DNA of 64,000 nucleotides from the NCBI RefSeq assembly GCF_000986865.1, contig NZ_LAVS01000005.1, positions 1-64,000 of the forward strand, in the 5' to 3' direction. This document shows, in pieces, positions 9,207 through 19,291 of this stretch. The translations under genes were made by a program, and so were the position numbers. Source of the stretch: Rheinheimera mesophila (GTDB lineage: Bacteria; Pseudomonadota; Gammaproteobacteria; Enterobacterales; Alteromonadaceae). Numbering within the stretch: position 1 is the stretch's first letter; each line of letters starts with the position of its first letter. The notes under the pieces were generated by a model. The model was given only the letters and a program-made list of their open reading frames with translations, searched no databases and was not told the origin of the DNA.

Positions 9207-9648
9207 TTTAAAAATTCTCGACCCACGTATCGGCACTGAATTCCCATTACCGGCTTATGCCACACCGGGCAGCGCTGGTTTAGATTTGCGGGCTTGTCTG
9301 GATGCAGAAGTACAACTGGCACCGGGCCAAACCACTTTGATCCCTACAGGTTTAGCTATTCATATTGGTGACGCAAATTTATGCGCCACTATACTGCCAC
9401 GTTCTGGTTTAGGTCATAAACACGGCATAGTGCTGGGTAACTTAGTGGGTTTAATCGACTCTGATTATCAGGGCCAGTTGATGGTGTCTATGTGGAACCG
9501 TTCGCAGGAACACTTCACTATTAACCCCGGCGATCGTATAGCTCAGTTGGTCTTTATGCCTGTGGTACAGACAGAATTTAACATAGTTTCTGATTTTGAC
9601 GCTTCAGACCGGGGCGAAGGTGGATTTGGTCACTCTGGCCGTCAGTAA
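9190..9648 (+). CDS. dut: dUTP pyrophosphatase
   Basis: Trimeric dUTPase (dUTP to dUMP and PPi), keeping uracil out of DNA and supplying dUMP for dTMP synthesis. The five motifs are present: [25 protein letters not shown] (nucleophilic-water Asp), GDRIAQLVF and the flexible C-terminal [10 protein letters not shown]. 152 residues, normal. Begins inside the coaBC coding region. Confidence 0.98.
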   Translation: MKKAIDLKILDPRIGTEFPLPAYATPGSAGLDLRACLDAEVQLAPGQTTLIPTGLAIHIGDANLCATILPRSGLGHKHGIVLGNLVGLIDSDYQGQLMVSMWNRSQEHFTINPGDRIAQLVFMPVVQTEFNIVSDFDASDRGEGGFGHSGRQ

Positions 9649-9666
9649 TTAGTGACAAGGATATCC

Positions 9667-10260
9667 ATGGCAACGACAAAACGTCCCAACCGCAAAGAAG
9701 ATATTTTGCAGGCCCTGGCCGCTATGCTGCAAAGCCATGCGGGCCAGCGTATCACCACAGCAGCTTTGGCAGCTCAGGTGGGTGTATCTGAAGCGGCTTT
9801 GTACCGGCATTTCCCCAGCAAAGCCCGGATGTTTGAAGGTTTAATCGACTTTATTGAAGACACCTTGTTGTCGCGTATTAATGCGATAGTGCAGGAGCAC
9901 AAACAAACCGAGCAGCGTATCGAACTTATAATGCAGTTATTGCTGATTTTCGCCGAGCGTAACCCAGGTATCTGCCGTATTCTGACCGGCGATGCCTTAC
10001 AGGGTGAACAGGAGCGTTTGCAGGAGCGCATCAGCGCCTTGTATGAAAAGCTGGAAACTCAGCTCAAACAATGTTTACGCGAACGTAAGTTACGGGAAGG
10101 AAAAAGTTTTCCTGTCGATGAAGGTGATTTAGCCAACCTGTTGCTGGGTATTTGTGAAGGCAAAATGCAGCAATTTGTCCGCTCAGGTTTTGCCCGTTTG
10201 CCAACAGCGCAGTGGCCTAACCAATGGGCTTTGCTGCAGAAAACCTTATTCACGGTTTAA
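9667..10260 (+). CDS. slmA: Nucleoid occlusion factor SlmA (TetR family)
   Basis: DNA-binding regulator that stops FtsZ ring assembly over the nucleoid. The N-terminal TetR helix-turn-helix ([20 protein letters not shown], followed by [11 protein letters not shown]) is almost that of E. coli SlmA, and the C-terminal part keeps [15 protein letters not shown] and [11 protein letters not shown]. The ATG at 9667 gives the usual N-terminus ([14 protein letters not shown]) and has AAGGA upstream; an in-frame GTG at 9652 is less likely. Lies after dut, as in E. coli, and is followed by a strong terminator. Confidence 0.97.
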   Translation: MATTKRPNRKEDILQALAAMLQSHAGQRITTAALAAQVGVSEAALYRHFPSKARMFEGLIDFIEDTLLSRINAIVQEHKQTEQRIELIMQLLLIFAERNPGICRILTGDALQGEQERLQERISALYEKLETQLKQCLRERKLREGKSFPVDEGDLANLLLGICEGKMQQFVRSGFARLPTAQWPNQWALLQKTLFTV

Positions 10261-10285
10261 AACTTGCTGTTTAAGAGCCAGAGAT

Positions 10286-10322
10286 AAAAAAAACCGGTCA
10301 GTTTAAAGTTGACCGGTTTTTT
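10286..10322 (+). terminator. Terminator after slmA
   Basis: An A-run and CCGGTCA (to 10300) pair with TGACCGG (10310-10316) and a T-run to 10322, loop of 9 bases. The symmetric A/T tails mean it may also act on the minus strand. Confidence 0.85.
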
Positions 10323-10376
10323 GTTTTCTGTTTAAACACAGCTCACTCAAACAAAACCATTAAGCCAAAGTAATTG

Positions 10377-10409
10377 GAGTTGTGGCGAGGCGACAAGTAC
10401 GAAGGGTTA
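10377..10409. repeat. Short derivative of the dispersed ~105 bp intergenic repeat
   Basis: The stretch contains GGCGAGGCGACAAGTACGA, which joins the head of the repeat seen at 47023 (GAGGCGACC) directly to its tail (AAGTACGAAGGG), as if the middle were deleted. The last bases (TTA at 10407-10409) are the complement of the dgkA stop codon. Confidence 0.4.
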
Positions 10410-10778
10410 ACTAAACTTTTGCCAGATAGCGGCTGCCCAAACTAAGGCAACAAAGACAAGCGCCGAAGTCACGGCGGCTGAGCCCATATCTTTAGCCCGG
10501 CCTGATAATTCGTGCCGCTCTAGACTGACCCGGTCGGTTAAGGCTTCAATGGCTGAGTTGAGTAACTCAACAATAATCACCAGTAACCAAACCCCCATCA
10601 AAATAGCAAAGTGACCAAAATCAGCCGCTAAATACCAGGCAAAAGGAATGGCAGCTAAAGTAAGGCCAGCTTCCTGACGAAAGGCGGCTTCGTTCACCCA
10701 GGCTGCGGCGAAACCTTTACGGCTACAATCCGCAGCTTTAATAATACGTCCAAAACCTGTGCCGTTTGGCTTGCTCAT
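10407..10778 (-). CDS. dgkA: Diacylglycerol kinase
   Basis: Small integral-membrane kinase (123 residues) that phosphorylates diacylglycerol to phosphatidate, recycling lipid left from membrane-derived glycan synthesis. Shows three membrane helices (about 35-52, 55-75, 98-118) and the signature around ELLNSAIEALTDRVS, with catalytic Glu and metal-binding Glu present, plus the RAKDMGSAAV segment. Lies 20 bases after pyrE on the same strand. Its stop codon falls at the edge of a repeat fragment. Confidence 0.96.
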   Translation of the reverse strand: MSKPNGTGFGRIIKAADCSRKGFAAAWVNEAAFRQEAGLTLAAIPFAWYLAADFGHFAILMGVWLLVIIVELLNSAIEALTDRVSLERHELSGRAKDMGSAAVTSALVFVALVWAAAIWQKFS

Positions 10779-10798
10779 AGCTTGTCCTTAAATACAGC

Positions 10799-11443
10799 CT
10801 AGCTCACACCATATTGGGCACGGTAAGCAGACACAGCGTCTAAATACTGCGCCAGCTCTGGTTTGCCTTGCAGGTAGTTGATTAAGTCGTTTAAACAAAT
10901 GATAGACACCACTCGAGTGCCAAAGTCGCGTTCGACTTCCTGAATAGCAGAAAGTTCGCCCTGACCTTTTTCCTGACGATCAAGCGCAATCAGCACACCA
11001 CTTAAACTGGCACCCTGAGCCTGAATAAGCTGCATCGATTCACGAATCGCAGTACCGGCCGTGATCACATCATCCACCAGCATCACTTTGCCCTGTAAAG
11101 GCGAACCCACTAAGTTGCCGCCTTCACCATGGGTTTTGGCTTCTTTGCGGTTGAAGCAATAAGGCACATCTTTGCCGTACTGATCAAACAAAGCCACAGC
11201 CGTAGTAGTTGCTATAGGAATACCTTTGTAAGCAGGGCCAAACAGCAGGTCAAACTCTACACCAGCATCTTCTAAAGCCGCGGCATAAAACCGGCCTAAA
11301 CGGGCTAAATCGCCGCCTGTATTAAATAAACCTGCGTTAAAAAAGTACGGGCTGGTACGGCCGGATTTCAGTGTAAAACTGCCAAACTTCAATACCTGAC
11401 GCGACAAGGCAAATTCAATAAAGTCTATTTGAAACTGTTTCAT
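10799..11443 (-). CDS. pyrE: Orotate phosphoribosyltransferase
   Basis: Pyrimidine synthesis enzyme (orotate + PRPP to OMP), 214 residues. The PRPP-binding motif [15 protein letters not shown] and the N-terminal [12 protein letters not shown] segment are intact. Follows rph with a 9-base gap, the rph-pyrE order of E. coli; this gap is too short for the pyrE attenuator known there. Confidence 0.98.
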   Translation of the reverse strand: MKQFQIDFIEFALSRQVLKFGSFTLKSGRTSPYFFNAGLFNTGGDLARLGRFYAAALEDAGVEFDLLFGPAYKGIPIATTTAVALFDQYGKDVPYCFNRKEAKTHGEGGNLVGSPLQGKVMLVDDVITAGTAIRESMQLIQAQGASLSGVLIALDRQEKGQGELSAIQEVERDFGTRVVSIICLNDLINYLQGKPELAQYLDAVSAYRAQYGVS

Positions 11444-11452
11444 CTGAACCTC

Positions 11453-12166
11453 TTACGCCAGCACTCGTTTTTGTTCATCGATAATTTCGCGGATGGCATG
11501 TTTGCCTAATTCCATCATCTGCTGCATTTCTTCAAAGCTAAATGGCGCCTCTTCGGCCGTGCCCTGAATTTCGATGATTTTGCCAGTTTCAGTCATGACG
11601 ATATTCATATCGGTTTCAGCGTTTGAATCTTCGGCGTAGTCTAAATCTGCTACAGCAGTGCCTTTATAAACACCCACAGAAACTGCAGCGACCATAAAAT
11701 TCAACGGGTTGGTTTTGATCAAACCTTTAGCGCGCATAAAATTCAGCGCATCCACTAAAGCCACACAAGCACCGCTGATAGAAGCCGTGCGGGTACCCCC
11801 ATCAGCCTGGATCACGTCACAGTCAATGGTAATAGTGTTTTCACCCAGCAGTTTTAAATCCACAGCAGTGCGTAAAGCGCGGCCAATCAGACGCTGAATT
11901 TCCATAGTGCGGCCGCCTTGCTTGCCTTTGGCTGCTTCGCGCTCGTTACGGGTATGAGTAGCGCGTGGCAACATGCCATATTCAGCAGTGATCCAGCCTT
12001 TGCCCTGGCCTTTCATAAAACGTGGCACACCTTCAATCACGCTGGCAGTACAAATAACTTTGGTGTTACCAAACTCAACCAATACTGAACCTTCAGCATG
12101 AGCCGTAAATTGACGGGTGAAAGTAATAGGACGAATTTGACTCGCTGTTCTGCCACTAGGACGCAT
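11453..12166 (-). CDS. rph: Ribonuclease PH
   Basis: Phosphorolytic 3'-5' exoribonuclease trimming tRNA 3' ends. The N-terminal [14 protein letters not shown] and the conserved core ([32 protein letters not shown]) are complete, 237 residues. First gene of the rph-pyrE-dgkA set and divergent from yicC, as in E. coli. Confidence 0.98.
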   Translation of the reverse strand: MRPSGRTASQIRPITFTRQFTAHAEGSVLVEFGNTKVICTASVIEGVPRFMKGQGKGWITAEYGMLPRATHTRNEREAAKGKQGGRTMEIQRLIGRALRTAVDLKLLGENTITIDCDVIQADGGTRTASISGACVALVDALNFMRAKGLIKTNPLNFMVAAVSVGVYKGTAVADLDYAEDSNAETDMNIVMTETGKIIEIQGTAEEAPFSFEEMQQMMELGKHAIREIIDEQKRVLA

Positions 12167-12254
12167 GGTGAAGCCTCAACCTGAGATTAAAAGTGCTTCA
12201 TTATAGGGATTTCAGCCTTGCTGTGCCATCTATACGCTAAGTAAATGCGGCAAG

Positions 12255-12320
12255 GCGTTTGAACTCTGCACCAGCTCAACGCAGCCAACAAAGTTGCAGC
12301 TTCAATTAAGACGGGTATAC
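12255..12320. repeat. Degenerate copy of the dispersed intergenic repeat
   Basis: GCGGCAAGGCG near 12256 resembles the head, and AACGCAGCCAACAAAGTTGC with GACGGGTATA (12278-12319) resembles the tail of the copies at 47023 and 57592, with a shortened middle. It fills the rph-yicC intergenic region and ends about 30 bases before the yicC start. Confidence 0.45.
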
Positions 12321-12351
12321 TCGGTTTTATTTTGCAGTTCAGGACCTCATT

Positions 12352-13212
12352 ATGATCCACAGTATGACCGCTTATGCCCGCCACGAAATTCGTGCCAGTT
12401 GGGGCAATGCCGTTTGGGAAATCCGCTCCGTTAACCAGCGTTATCTGGAAAGCTATTTCCGCCTGCCAGAACAGTTTCGTTGCTTAGAAGGGTTATTACG
12501 CGACAAACTGCGGCAGAAACTGCACCGCGGCAAACTGGAAATCAACCTGAAATACAGCGCGGCAAGCACAGCCGGTGAGTTAAAAATTAACGAAGCTTTA
12601 GCCAAACAATTGATGCAAAGCGCAAGTGCTCTGGCCGAGCAAAGCGGCAAAGCCCAGCTTAACGTGGTCGATATTCTGCGCTGGCCTGGTGTGATGGAAA
12701 CTCAGGAAGAGGACATCGACAGCTTACAAGCCGAACTGATGGCCGCCTTTGACGCCGCCTTAGTCGACTTTGTAGCAGGCCGTGGCCGTGAAGGTGCAGC
12801 GATAGAGCAAATGATCCGCGACCGTCTGGATCAAATCGCCACTCATGTCAGCACTTTACGCACCCATTTACCTCAAGCTCTGCAATGGCAACGCGACAAA
12901 ATGCTCAACCGCCTGCAGGAAGTAAAAGCCGAACTGGACCAAAACCGCCTCGAGCAGGAAATGGCCTTTTTAGCCCAGAAATCTGACGTGGCAGAAGAGT
13001 TGGACCGTTTAGACGCTCATATCAAAGAAACCCGCCACAGCCTGAAACAAGGCGGAGCCATAGGCCGCCGCCTTGATTTTATGATGCAGGAATTCAACCG
13101 CGAAGCGAACACCTTGTCCTCTAAAGCCATCTCAACCGAGATCACCAATACAGCGGTGGAGCTGAAGGTTTTAATCGAACAGATGCGGGAGCAGATCCAG
13201 AATATTGAATAA
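12352..13212 (+). CDS. yicC: YicC family endoribonuclease
   Basis: Protein of 286 residues with the YicC N-terminal domain (MIHSMTAYARHE; IRSVNQRYLESYFRLPE) and the C-terminal DUF1732 domain (GRRLDFMMQEFNREANTLSS). YicC-type proteins have recently been described as endoribonucleases acting on small RNAs. Full length and divergent from rph, the conserved arrangement. A terminator at 13243-13275 follows. Confidence 0.96.
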   Translation: MIHSMTAYARHEIRASWGNAVWEIRSVNQRYLESYFRLPEQFRCLEGLLRDKLRQKLHRGKLEINLKYSAASTAGELKINEALAKQLMQSASALAEQSGKAQLNVVDILRWPGVMETQEEDIDSLQAELMAAFDAALVDFVAGRGREGAAIEQMIRDRLDQIATHVSTLRTHLPQALQWQRDKMLNRLQEVKAELDQNRLEQEMAFLAQKSDVAEELDRLDAHIKETRHSLKQGGAIGRRLDFMMQEFNREANTLSSKAISTEITNTAVELKVLIEQMREQIQNIE

Positions 13213-13242
13213 CTAGCTCAATCTGATACCAGAAAGATAAAC

Positions 13243-13275
13243 AACCAGCTGTGGCTAAACCCCGGCTGGTTTTTT
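13243..13275 (+). terminator. Terminator after yicC
   Basis: AACCAGC (13243-13249) and GCTGGTT (13265-13271) form a stem followed by TTTT. It overlaps the last codons of the convergent TPR gene. Confidence 0.65.
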
Positions 13276-14211
13276 CTTGTGGTACTGCGCCAATTTCTGC
13301 TGCAGTTGTTGGTAAACAAGCCTGTGTGTTTGCCCCAACAGTGTGCTATCAATTTGCTGCATGTATTCTCTGGAGAGTTCGGGGTTGTTAAGCTGAAGCG
13401 CAATCTCTGCCAGCCGGACATGGAAAATGCTCCAATTTTGCGGGTCTGCATTTTTGGACATATAAGCCAATGACTGTTGGTAATGGCCTAACGCCGCTTT
13501 ATAGCGCCCCAGCAACTGCTCGGTACGGGCCAGATTACCAAGAGCTACCACAATTTTTACATGGTGCTCTGTCGGCAAAATTGCAGCTAAAGCGCGCTGC
13601 CGGTAGAGCAAAGATTCTGCAAAGGATTGGGTGCTGTCCGTAATTAACGCCTTATTGCTGTTCAGCTCAAACCAGAAAATAGGATCCTGGCTATTGCCTG
13701 CCCTGTGTTCAGCTTCAGACAAAGTCTGGACGGCAAGGTCATGTTGGCCCAGCGTTTTTTGTAAGTTAGCAAGTTCCACCAATCTCAGTGGGTTACCAAA
13801 AGATTTGTACAATTCAGTAACCAGCTGTGCAGCTTTTAAGCCATAAGCTTCAGCCTGCTGCGGTTGGTTAAAATGCATCAGGGTTTTGGCGTAGTAAAAA
13901 TACAGTTGAGCCAATACAACAGAGGGCACATCCTGACGTTGCAGCAACATCTCAGCCTGCAGCTTTAAGCTGGTGAAGTCGATTTTGTCGTAGTAATAAT
14001 CCAGCAGGTAAGACTCGAGCTTGTACCAGTCTTTACTACCTACAGGCTGCTGTTGTAACTGACGCTGCAACTCAAGTAAACAGTCGGTGTTTTTCGGCAG
14101 ACTAAAACAGAATAATTCATGATCACTGTAATGCTCTGAAGCCTTTAGCGGCAAAGCGCACAGCATAGCCGCGTTTACAATAACAAAAAAACTCAGATGC
14201 TTAAGCTGCAA
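13255..14211 (-). CDS. Secreted tetratricopeptide-repeat protein of unknown function
   Basis: A 318-residue protein with a signal peptide (MQLKHLSFFVIVNAAMLCAL, cleavage near LKASEH), so periplasmic or surface-exposed. After an N-terminal region with two cysteines (CFSLPKNTDCLLE) come several degenerate TPR-like helical pairs (for example around AEAYGLKAAQLVTELYKSF and YKAALGHYQQSLAYM). TPR proteins bind other proteins; no partner is indicated. Convergent with yicC and separated from the sugar-acid operon by 170 bases, so probably independent. Confidence 0.75.
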   Translation of the reverse strand: MQLKHLSFFVIVNAAMLCALPLKASEHYSDHELFCFSLPKNTDCLLELQRQLQQQPVGSKDWYKLESYLLDYYYDKIDFTSLKLQAEMLLQRQDVPSVVLAQLYFYYAKTLMHFNQPQQAEAYGLKAAQLVTELYKSFGNPLRLVELANLQKTLGQHDLAVQTLSEAEHRAGNSQDPIFWFELNSNKALITDSTQSFAESLLYRQRALAAILPTEHHVKIVVALGNLARTEQLLGRYKAALGHYQQSLAYMSKNADPQNWSIFHVRLAEIALQLNNPELSREYMQQIDSTLLGQTHRLVYQQLQQKLAQYHKKKPAGV

Positions 14212-14383
14212 TTGACAACCTGCGTGCCACAGAACTCATCCCTGCAGGCTCTGTGCCTTGATCATGGTAGTGCCAGCCTGATGCCTTCAGAGCCGACCAT
14301 AAAATTGGAGTATCAGATTTTTCGCATACACAAGCAACTTTTCTGTGAAGTTCCCTATTTCACCTACTCTATGCCAGACCAGC

Positions 14384-15388
14384 TTATGCGGTTTCAGCAG
14401 CGACACTGCCCCTCGGCACCAACCCCGCCGCTTTATACGCATCATCAATCAGTTGCATCTGCTCTATGGCGTCGCGGCCACCTGTCAGCGGTTTGATTTC
14501 GCCTTTGATGCAAGCGACGACGTGCGCCAGTTGGTGGTCGTAGGTGGTGTCGCCCTGTAGCTGATAGTCCTGGCTTTGGCCGTCTTTGGTCAGACATAAC
14601 TTGTGGCCCTGATGAGGAGCAACCAGGTTCAAGACTTCCAGTTGGCCTTTGTCACCCTCAAGATACAAAGACGCATCGTGGTGGCGGCCTAAATGTTCGC
14701 TCATAGCGCAGCCAACATAGGCCAAAGGGCCATTCGGAAACTGTAAACGTAGCTCGAAGTTACTATCCAGTTGGGGTTTAGGGCAAATGGCACCGGCCCA
14801 TAAAATCTGCGGTGAACCGCCAAATAAAGTGCGTAACCAGTGCAGTGGGTAGCAGCCTAAATCCATTAAAGCGCCGCCACCTAAAGGCACGTTGTGGCGC
14901 AAAGAACCTGGTGTTTCGGCAATACGCACTGAAAAATTGCTGCGCACTGTGTGGATAGAGCCAAGCTCGCCACTCTTTAATAGCCGCTCTACTTCCGCAA
15001 ACACCGGATGAAAGCGGTAGTGATAGCCTTCAATCAGTAAACGGCCACTAGACTCTGCAGCCGCTACCATGGCTTTGGCTTCTTCGGCGTCCATGGCAAA
15101 AGGCTTTTCGCACAACACATGTTTGCCTTGTTGCAAAGCTTTAATGGACCACTGGGCATGCAAAGACGGTGGTAAAGCGTTGTAAATCAGGTCGATATCA
15201 TCACGGGCCAATAGCTCGTCATAACTGCCTAAAGCCAGTTCTATATCAAACTGCTGGGCAAAAGCCTGAGCTTTTTCAAGATTCGATGCAGCCACTGCTG
15301 CAATGACTACATCAGAGCGCAAGGCAGCAGGCTGGATGATAGCCCGATCGGCAATACGTGCTGCACCTAATAAACCTATACGGATCAT
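14384..15388 (-). CDS. Gfo/Idh/MocA family NAD(P)-dependent oxidoreductase
   Basis: Cytosolic dehydrogenase of 334 residues. The N-terminal Rossmann fold has the glycine motif (IRIGLLGAARIADRAII; GAAR replaces the usual GxGxxG ending, a common variant). The CEKPFA motif carries the conserved Lys, and the C-terminal domain has ALMDLGCYPLHWLRTLFGG with the family's DxGxYxxH-type segment. Substrates in this family are sugars or sugar derivatives. It is the last gene of the operon with the GH94 phosphorylase (50-base gap), suggesting redox chemistry on the same sugar. The exact reaction cannot be read from sequence. Confidence 0.88.
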   Translation of the reverse strand: MIRIGLLGAARIADRAIIQPAALRSDVVIAAVAASNLEKAQAFAQQFDIELALGSYDELLARDDIDLIYNALPPSLHAQWSIKALQQGKHVLCEKPFAMDAEEAKAMVAAAESSGRLLIEGYHYRFHPVFAEVERLLKSGELGSIHTVRSNFSVRIAETPGSLRHNVPLGGGALMDLGCYPLHWLRTLFGGSPQILWAGAICPKPQLDSNFELRLQFPNGPLAYVGCAMSEHLGRHHDASLYLEGDKGQLEVLNLVAPHQGHKLCLTKDGQSQDYQLQGDTTYDHQLAHVVACIKGEIKPLTGGRDAIEQMQLIDDAYKAAGLVPRGSVAAETA

Positions 15389-15438
15389 AGCTATTCCTTT
15401 TATTTATCCCTTTGCCTTTTTGCTCTTCCCACACTGCG

Positions 15439-17817
15439 TTACAGCGGTAATTGCACCAGTAACTGATAACTTTGGCCTGCTGCGATATTACGTACCGCCA
15501 ACTCCGCCTGCTGCACACCATCCAGCCAGAGTGTTGCAGCTTTGACACCAGCAACACGTTCAAACCGGATATGAAAGTCTGCACCACGGAAACGGCGTAA
15601 CACAGAGGCTTTGCTCCAACTGGCTGGTAGTTGAGGTGCCAAAGTTAAACCTTGTTGGTCGCCCTTCACACCAAACAAACCTTCGACCAAACAACGGTAT
15701 ACCCAGTGCACAGTGCCTGTATTAAATAACTGGCTGGAGCGGCCTGCAGTGCGTGGTAAGGTCTGGTATGCGCCACGGTAATAATTTGGAATAAATACCG
15801 GCAACTGGCCCCGTTGTAACTGATCCTGTGGATCGTCCGATGGCAGCATTTGTTTTAATACCTGATAGGCTTTGTCGGCTTGATTCACCTGATACAAAGC
15901 GAACAGATAAAAAGCCGCAGCGTGGTTATAGACTGAGCCATTTTCTGCCGAACCCGGATATTTCTGGGTAACACGGCCCACGTCTTCACGCATAGCGGTA
16001 TAAGCAGGCGCTAGCATTTGCGGACCATAAGGCGTATGCAATTGCTGCTCTACGGCTTTTAACAGTTGCTGCTGTTGTTCGCTGTTGGCAGCGCCGCTTA
16101 ATAAAGCCCAGCTTTGTGGGTTCAGATAAATACGGCCTTCGGTATCTTTGCTGATGCCAAACACCACGTTATCGTCTGTGATACCACGGCCATACCAGTT
16201 GCCGTCCCATAAATACTGATTCACTGCGGCGTTAAAAGCGGCTGCCTGCTCTTCATACAAAGCCACATGCTCTGTCTGACCGGCGTCGCGGCAAATTTGC
16301 GCCCACACCTTCAGCGCATAAGCTGCAGCCAGGCTCAACCAGCCCGATACACCTTTGCCTTTGTAACCCACCATATTCATCGGGTCACACCAGTCGCCCT
16401 GCTCAATGTAACTTAAGCAGCGCTGGTCTTTTTTCAGCCATAACCAGCCCATAGCGCGGTGGATATGTTCGGCTACTGTGTGTTGTTCGGCCGAGTCTTT
16501 ATAGGCTACTTTTTCGCTTAAAAGCGCGTAGTCATTGGTTTCGGCCAGATAAGCGCTGATACAGACAGGTAACCAGACACATTGGTCGGTATGTGGCACC
16601 TGATTGATGTATTTCAGTTCGGCGTCTTTGTGCAGCAGGATACCGTCCGGCATTTCACCTGACAGATGTTGCTGCGACAGCGCCGTTAAAAAAGCTTTGC
16701 GGGCTATTGCCGGAGCCAGATAGCTCATGCCCATATTATCCTGCAGATAATTACGGGTTTGCGGATCTGTGGTTAAGCGGTTGACGTCGCCATGGTAATA
16801 CACCTGACGCGCCAGCCAGTGGTTGACATAGTTATTTAGCTCCTGGTCCGGCGTGTCGATTTCCAGACAAGGCACAGCCTGGGCTACATAAGCGGCATAA
16901 GCCTGTTGAATGTGGCCGAAGCTCTCTGGCGTGCCAAACACTTGCTGACGAATGTGCGCCACTTCTGCTTTGTCGTACGCCGGGCCAAACACAAAACGGT
17001 ATTGCTCGGTTTGGCCTGCGGCTAAAGACAGTCTGTACTGCATTACACAAGCTGGGGTTTCGTAGTCTGAATCACCACAAGCTAAACACTGCTGTTGCAC
17101 AGCAGAAGGCGCGTGTAAACCGCCCTGGCCTTCAAATGCTTGCTGATTCACTTCCCAGAAATCCGGTGTGCGCTCGGCCAACAAGAAGGTTTTGTCTTTT
17201 AAGAATTTGTTTTTAAAGTAATCAGGGTACTTTTGATAAGGCGTGACTGATGAGCAGATAATGGCTTTTAAATCCGCATCATAACGGCCAGACTGGTTCA
17301 TCCAGGACATATAACCAACCGGGAAATAAGGATATAGGCTTAAAGCACGGCTCTGAGCTGAATCGTTACGTACCGTCAGTTGCCATAACTCCAGTGGTTG
17401 CTCTGGTGTTAAGGTCAGCAGCCATTCCACCGTTAAACCACAGTCCAGCGTCAGTTGCCAGCGGATGTCCGACTGGCCTGCTGAAAACACAAAGTGTTGG
17501 GCTTCTTTACGCACCGGCTCATAAGGCACAGACCAGATTTCACCGCTGTTTTCATCTTTGATATACACAAAACGGCCCGGATGATGAGCGTAATAAGGCT
17601 GCTCCGGCTGCATAAAGGTTTTGGCTTCTAAGTTCGGCGCATGGGCATATTTAGCAGGTTCTGGCTGCATAAACTGCGCTGTGGCATAACCACGGCAGTT
17701 TTGCTGGATCATCATCACCTTGTTCCATAAAAAGCCCGCAGCCTGTGGCATCGCAGTGGCGCTGTACAATTCATAACGCTGGCCGTTTTCTGTGGCTTGC
17801 ATCAACTTCTTCATCAT
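15439..17817 (-). CDS. GH94 glycoside phosphorylase, probable cellobionic acid phosphorylase
   Basis: A 792-residue intracellular phosphorylase of the GH94 (cellobiose/chitobiose phosphorylase) family. The N-terminal beta-sandwich spans about 1-300 and the catalytic alpha/alpha barrel about 330-720. The general acid Asp lies in [18 protein letters not shown] (Asp475 or Asp478), where cellobiose phosphorylases have a DWND-type motif. Length and this motif agree with what I recall of cellobionic acid phosphorylase, which converts cellobionate and phosphate to glucose 1-phosphate and gluconate. Context supports this: a gluconokinase is in the same operon. The ATG overlaps the stop of the symporter gene (TAATG). 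Cellobiose or another beta-glucoside as substrate is not excluded. Confidence 0.8.
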   Translation of the reverse strand: MMKKLMQATENGQRYELYSATAMPQAAGFLWNKVMMIQQNCRGYATAQFMQPEPAKYAHAPNLEAKTFMQPEQPYYAHHPGRFVYIKDENSGEIWSVPYEPVRKEAQHFVFSAGQSDIRWQLTLDCGLTVEWLLTLTPEQPLELWQLTVRNDSAQSRALSLYPYFPVGYMSWMNQSGRYDADLKAIICSSVTPYQKYPDYFKNKFLKDKTFLLAERTPDFWEVNQQAFEGQGGLHAPSAVQQQCLACGDSDYETPACVMQYRLSLAAGQTEQYRFVFGPAYDKAEVAHIRQQVFGTPESFGHIQQAYAAYVAQAVPCLEIDTPDQELNNYVNHWLARQVYYHGDVNRLTTDPQTRNYLQDNMGMSYLAPAIARKAFLTALSQQHLSGEMPDGILLHKDAELKYINQVPHTDQCVWLPVCISAYLAETNDYALLSEKVAYKDSAEQHTVAEHIHRAMGWLWLKKDQRCLSYIEQGDWCDPMNMVGYKGKGVSGWLSLAAAYALKVWAQICRDAGQTEHVALYEEQAAAFNAAVNQYLWDGNWYGRGITDDNVVFGISKDTEGRIYLNPQSWALLSGAANSEQQQQLLKAVEQQLHTPYGPQMLAPAYTAMREDVGRVTQKYPGSAENGSVYNHAAAFYLFALYQVNQADKAYQVLKQMLPSDDPQDQLQRGQLPVFIPNYYRGAYQTLPRTAGRSSQLFNTGTVHWVYRCLVEGLFGVKGDQQGLTLAPQLPASWSKASVLRRFRGADFHIRFERVAGVKAATLWLDGVQQAELAVRNIAAGQSYQLLVQLPL

Positions 17818-19214
17818 TACTCCGACACTCCGACTGCTGCCATGTTTGTAACAGGTGCTGTTTTACGCTGATCCAGTTCCTGTTGAATGGTCAGCAATTG
17901 TTTTTCATCTAAATGGTAAAAGCGCATCACAAAAGCAGCCAATAAAGCCACTAAGCCCGGGATCACCGACACCATCAATAAAATGCCCATCTGTGAGCCT
18001 GCGCTTTGTTCCGCATTGGCGACATAACCTATCAGCGCCAATAACCAGCCAATCGCAGCGGAGGCAATAGCGCCACCAAGTTTTTGTGAAAAGGTAGCGG
18101 CGGAAAAGGTCATAGCTGTAGCACGACGGCCAGTGCGCCATTCGTTGTAATCTGCAGTGTCGGCATACATAGAAAAGGCTAAAGGCGATTTAGGCCCCAA
18201 CACAAAACCTATCGCCAGGTTGATGGCAAAAATTAAGCCTATCTCGTCAGCAGGCACAAAAAACAGGCTGATAGAAAACAGTCCGGCCAGGCTCATCAAC
18301 AGCATCATCAATGGCTTTTTATCGATAAACCTGGTCATTAAAGGGGTAGAGGCCGCGCCTACAGCCAAAGCAAACATATAAGAAGATAAAAACTCGCCAA
18401 CCAGTTCTGGCCGCATCACATAGTATTTAAAGTAATAAGTACCGCTGCTGGCACGCATGGTGATGGTGATCATAATGATCAGCGCCAGGCTAAACAGCAC
18501 CAGCCAGGGTTTGTTGTTTTTTAAATCCTTTAAATCCTGCAGCACATCGCTGTTGTTTTCGCTGACCGGTTGAATACGCTCTTTGGTGCTGGCAAAAGTG
18601 AATAAAAACAATAAGGCGGCCGCTATACCAAACACACCCATGGTCAACTGCCAACCTAACACTTCATCACCCTGGCCTAATAACACCACCAGTTTAGGGG
18701 TTAAATAAGTCACCAGAATACCGCCGGTAAAACCGCCAATAAAACGGAAGCTGACTAAAGTGGTTCTGTCCTGACTATTGCGGGTCATTACGCCAGACAA
18801 CGCGGAGTAAGGAATATTGATGGCGGTGTAAATCAGCATCAAAAGACTGTAGGTGCAGTAGGCCCACACCAGCTTGCCATCCGGCCCTAAATCCGGTGTG
18901 CTATACGTCAACACACCAGCACCAGCCAAAGGCAAAGCCAGCCACAGTAAATAAGGCCGGAATTTGCCCATCCGGGTTTTGGTTCTGTCCGCTATAGCGC
19001 CCATCATAGGATCGGTAAAGGCATCGATGATTTTGGTGATCAGCATCATAGTGCCGGCAGCGGCCGCTGAAATACCGAAGACGTCGGTGTAAAAAATCAG
19101 TAAAAAGGCCGAAATATTAGCCCAGTAGAAATTAAACCCCATATCGCCGACGCCATAACCGAGTTTTTCACTCAGCTTGAGCCGGTGTTGAGGTACCGCA
19201 GTTTCTGTTGTCAC
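17817..19214 (-). CDS. MFS sugar:cation symporter, GPH family
   Basis: Inner-membrane transporter with 12 predicted helices, of the glycoside-pentoside-hexuronide:cation (MelB-like) group. Marks are the N-terminal [20 protein letters not shown], the [20 protein letters not shown] loop and [23 protein letters not shown] at 19214 is taken as start because it has AGGGTG upstream and gives a 465-residue protein of usual length; another GTG at 19274 would add 20 residues without family similarity. It sits between gluconokinase and the phosphorylase, so the likely cargo is the disaccharide acid or disaccharide cleaved by the latter. Confidence 0.9.
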   Translation of the reverse strand: MTTETAVPQHRLKLSEKLGYGVGDMGFNFYWANISAFLLIFYTDVFGISAAAAGTMMLITKIIDAFTDPMMGAIADRTKTRMGKFRPYLLWLALPLAGAGVLTYSTPDLGPDGKLVWAYCTYSLLMLIYTAINIPYSALSGVMTRNSQDRTTLVSFRFIGGFTGGILVTYLTPKLVVLLGQGDEVLGWQLTMGVFGIAAALLFLFTFASTKERIQPVSENNSDVLQDLKDLKNNKPWLVLFSLALIIMITITMRASSGTYYFKYYVMRPELVGEFLSSYMFALAVGAASTPLMTRFIDKKPLMMLLMSLAGLFSISLFFVPADEIGLIFAINLAIGFVLGPKSPLAFSMYADTADYNEWRTGRRATAMTFSAATFSQKLGGAIASAAIGWLLALIGYVANAEQSAGSQMGILLMVSVIPGLVALLAAFVMRFYHLDEKQLLTIQQELDQRKTAPVTNMAAVGVSE

Positions 19215-19291
19215 TTTGTCACCCTGTCGTTGTTCTGTTGTTTTAATTAGTGAAATAGATGGAACGCACGCCACCTGGTGATGTGCACCTT

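Noticed and set aside
14197-14560. Open frames on the plus strand across the TPR-Gfo/Idh gap
   Set aside because: They overlap the well-supported oxidoreductase in another frame and have no protein-like features.
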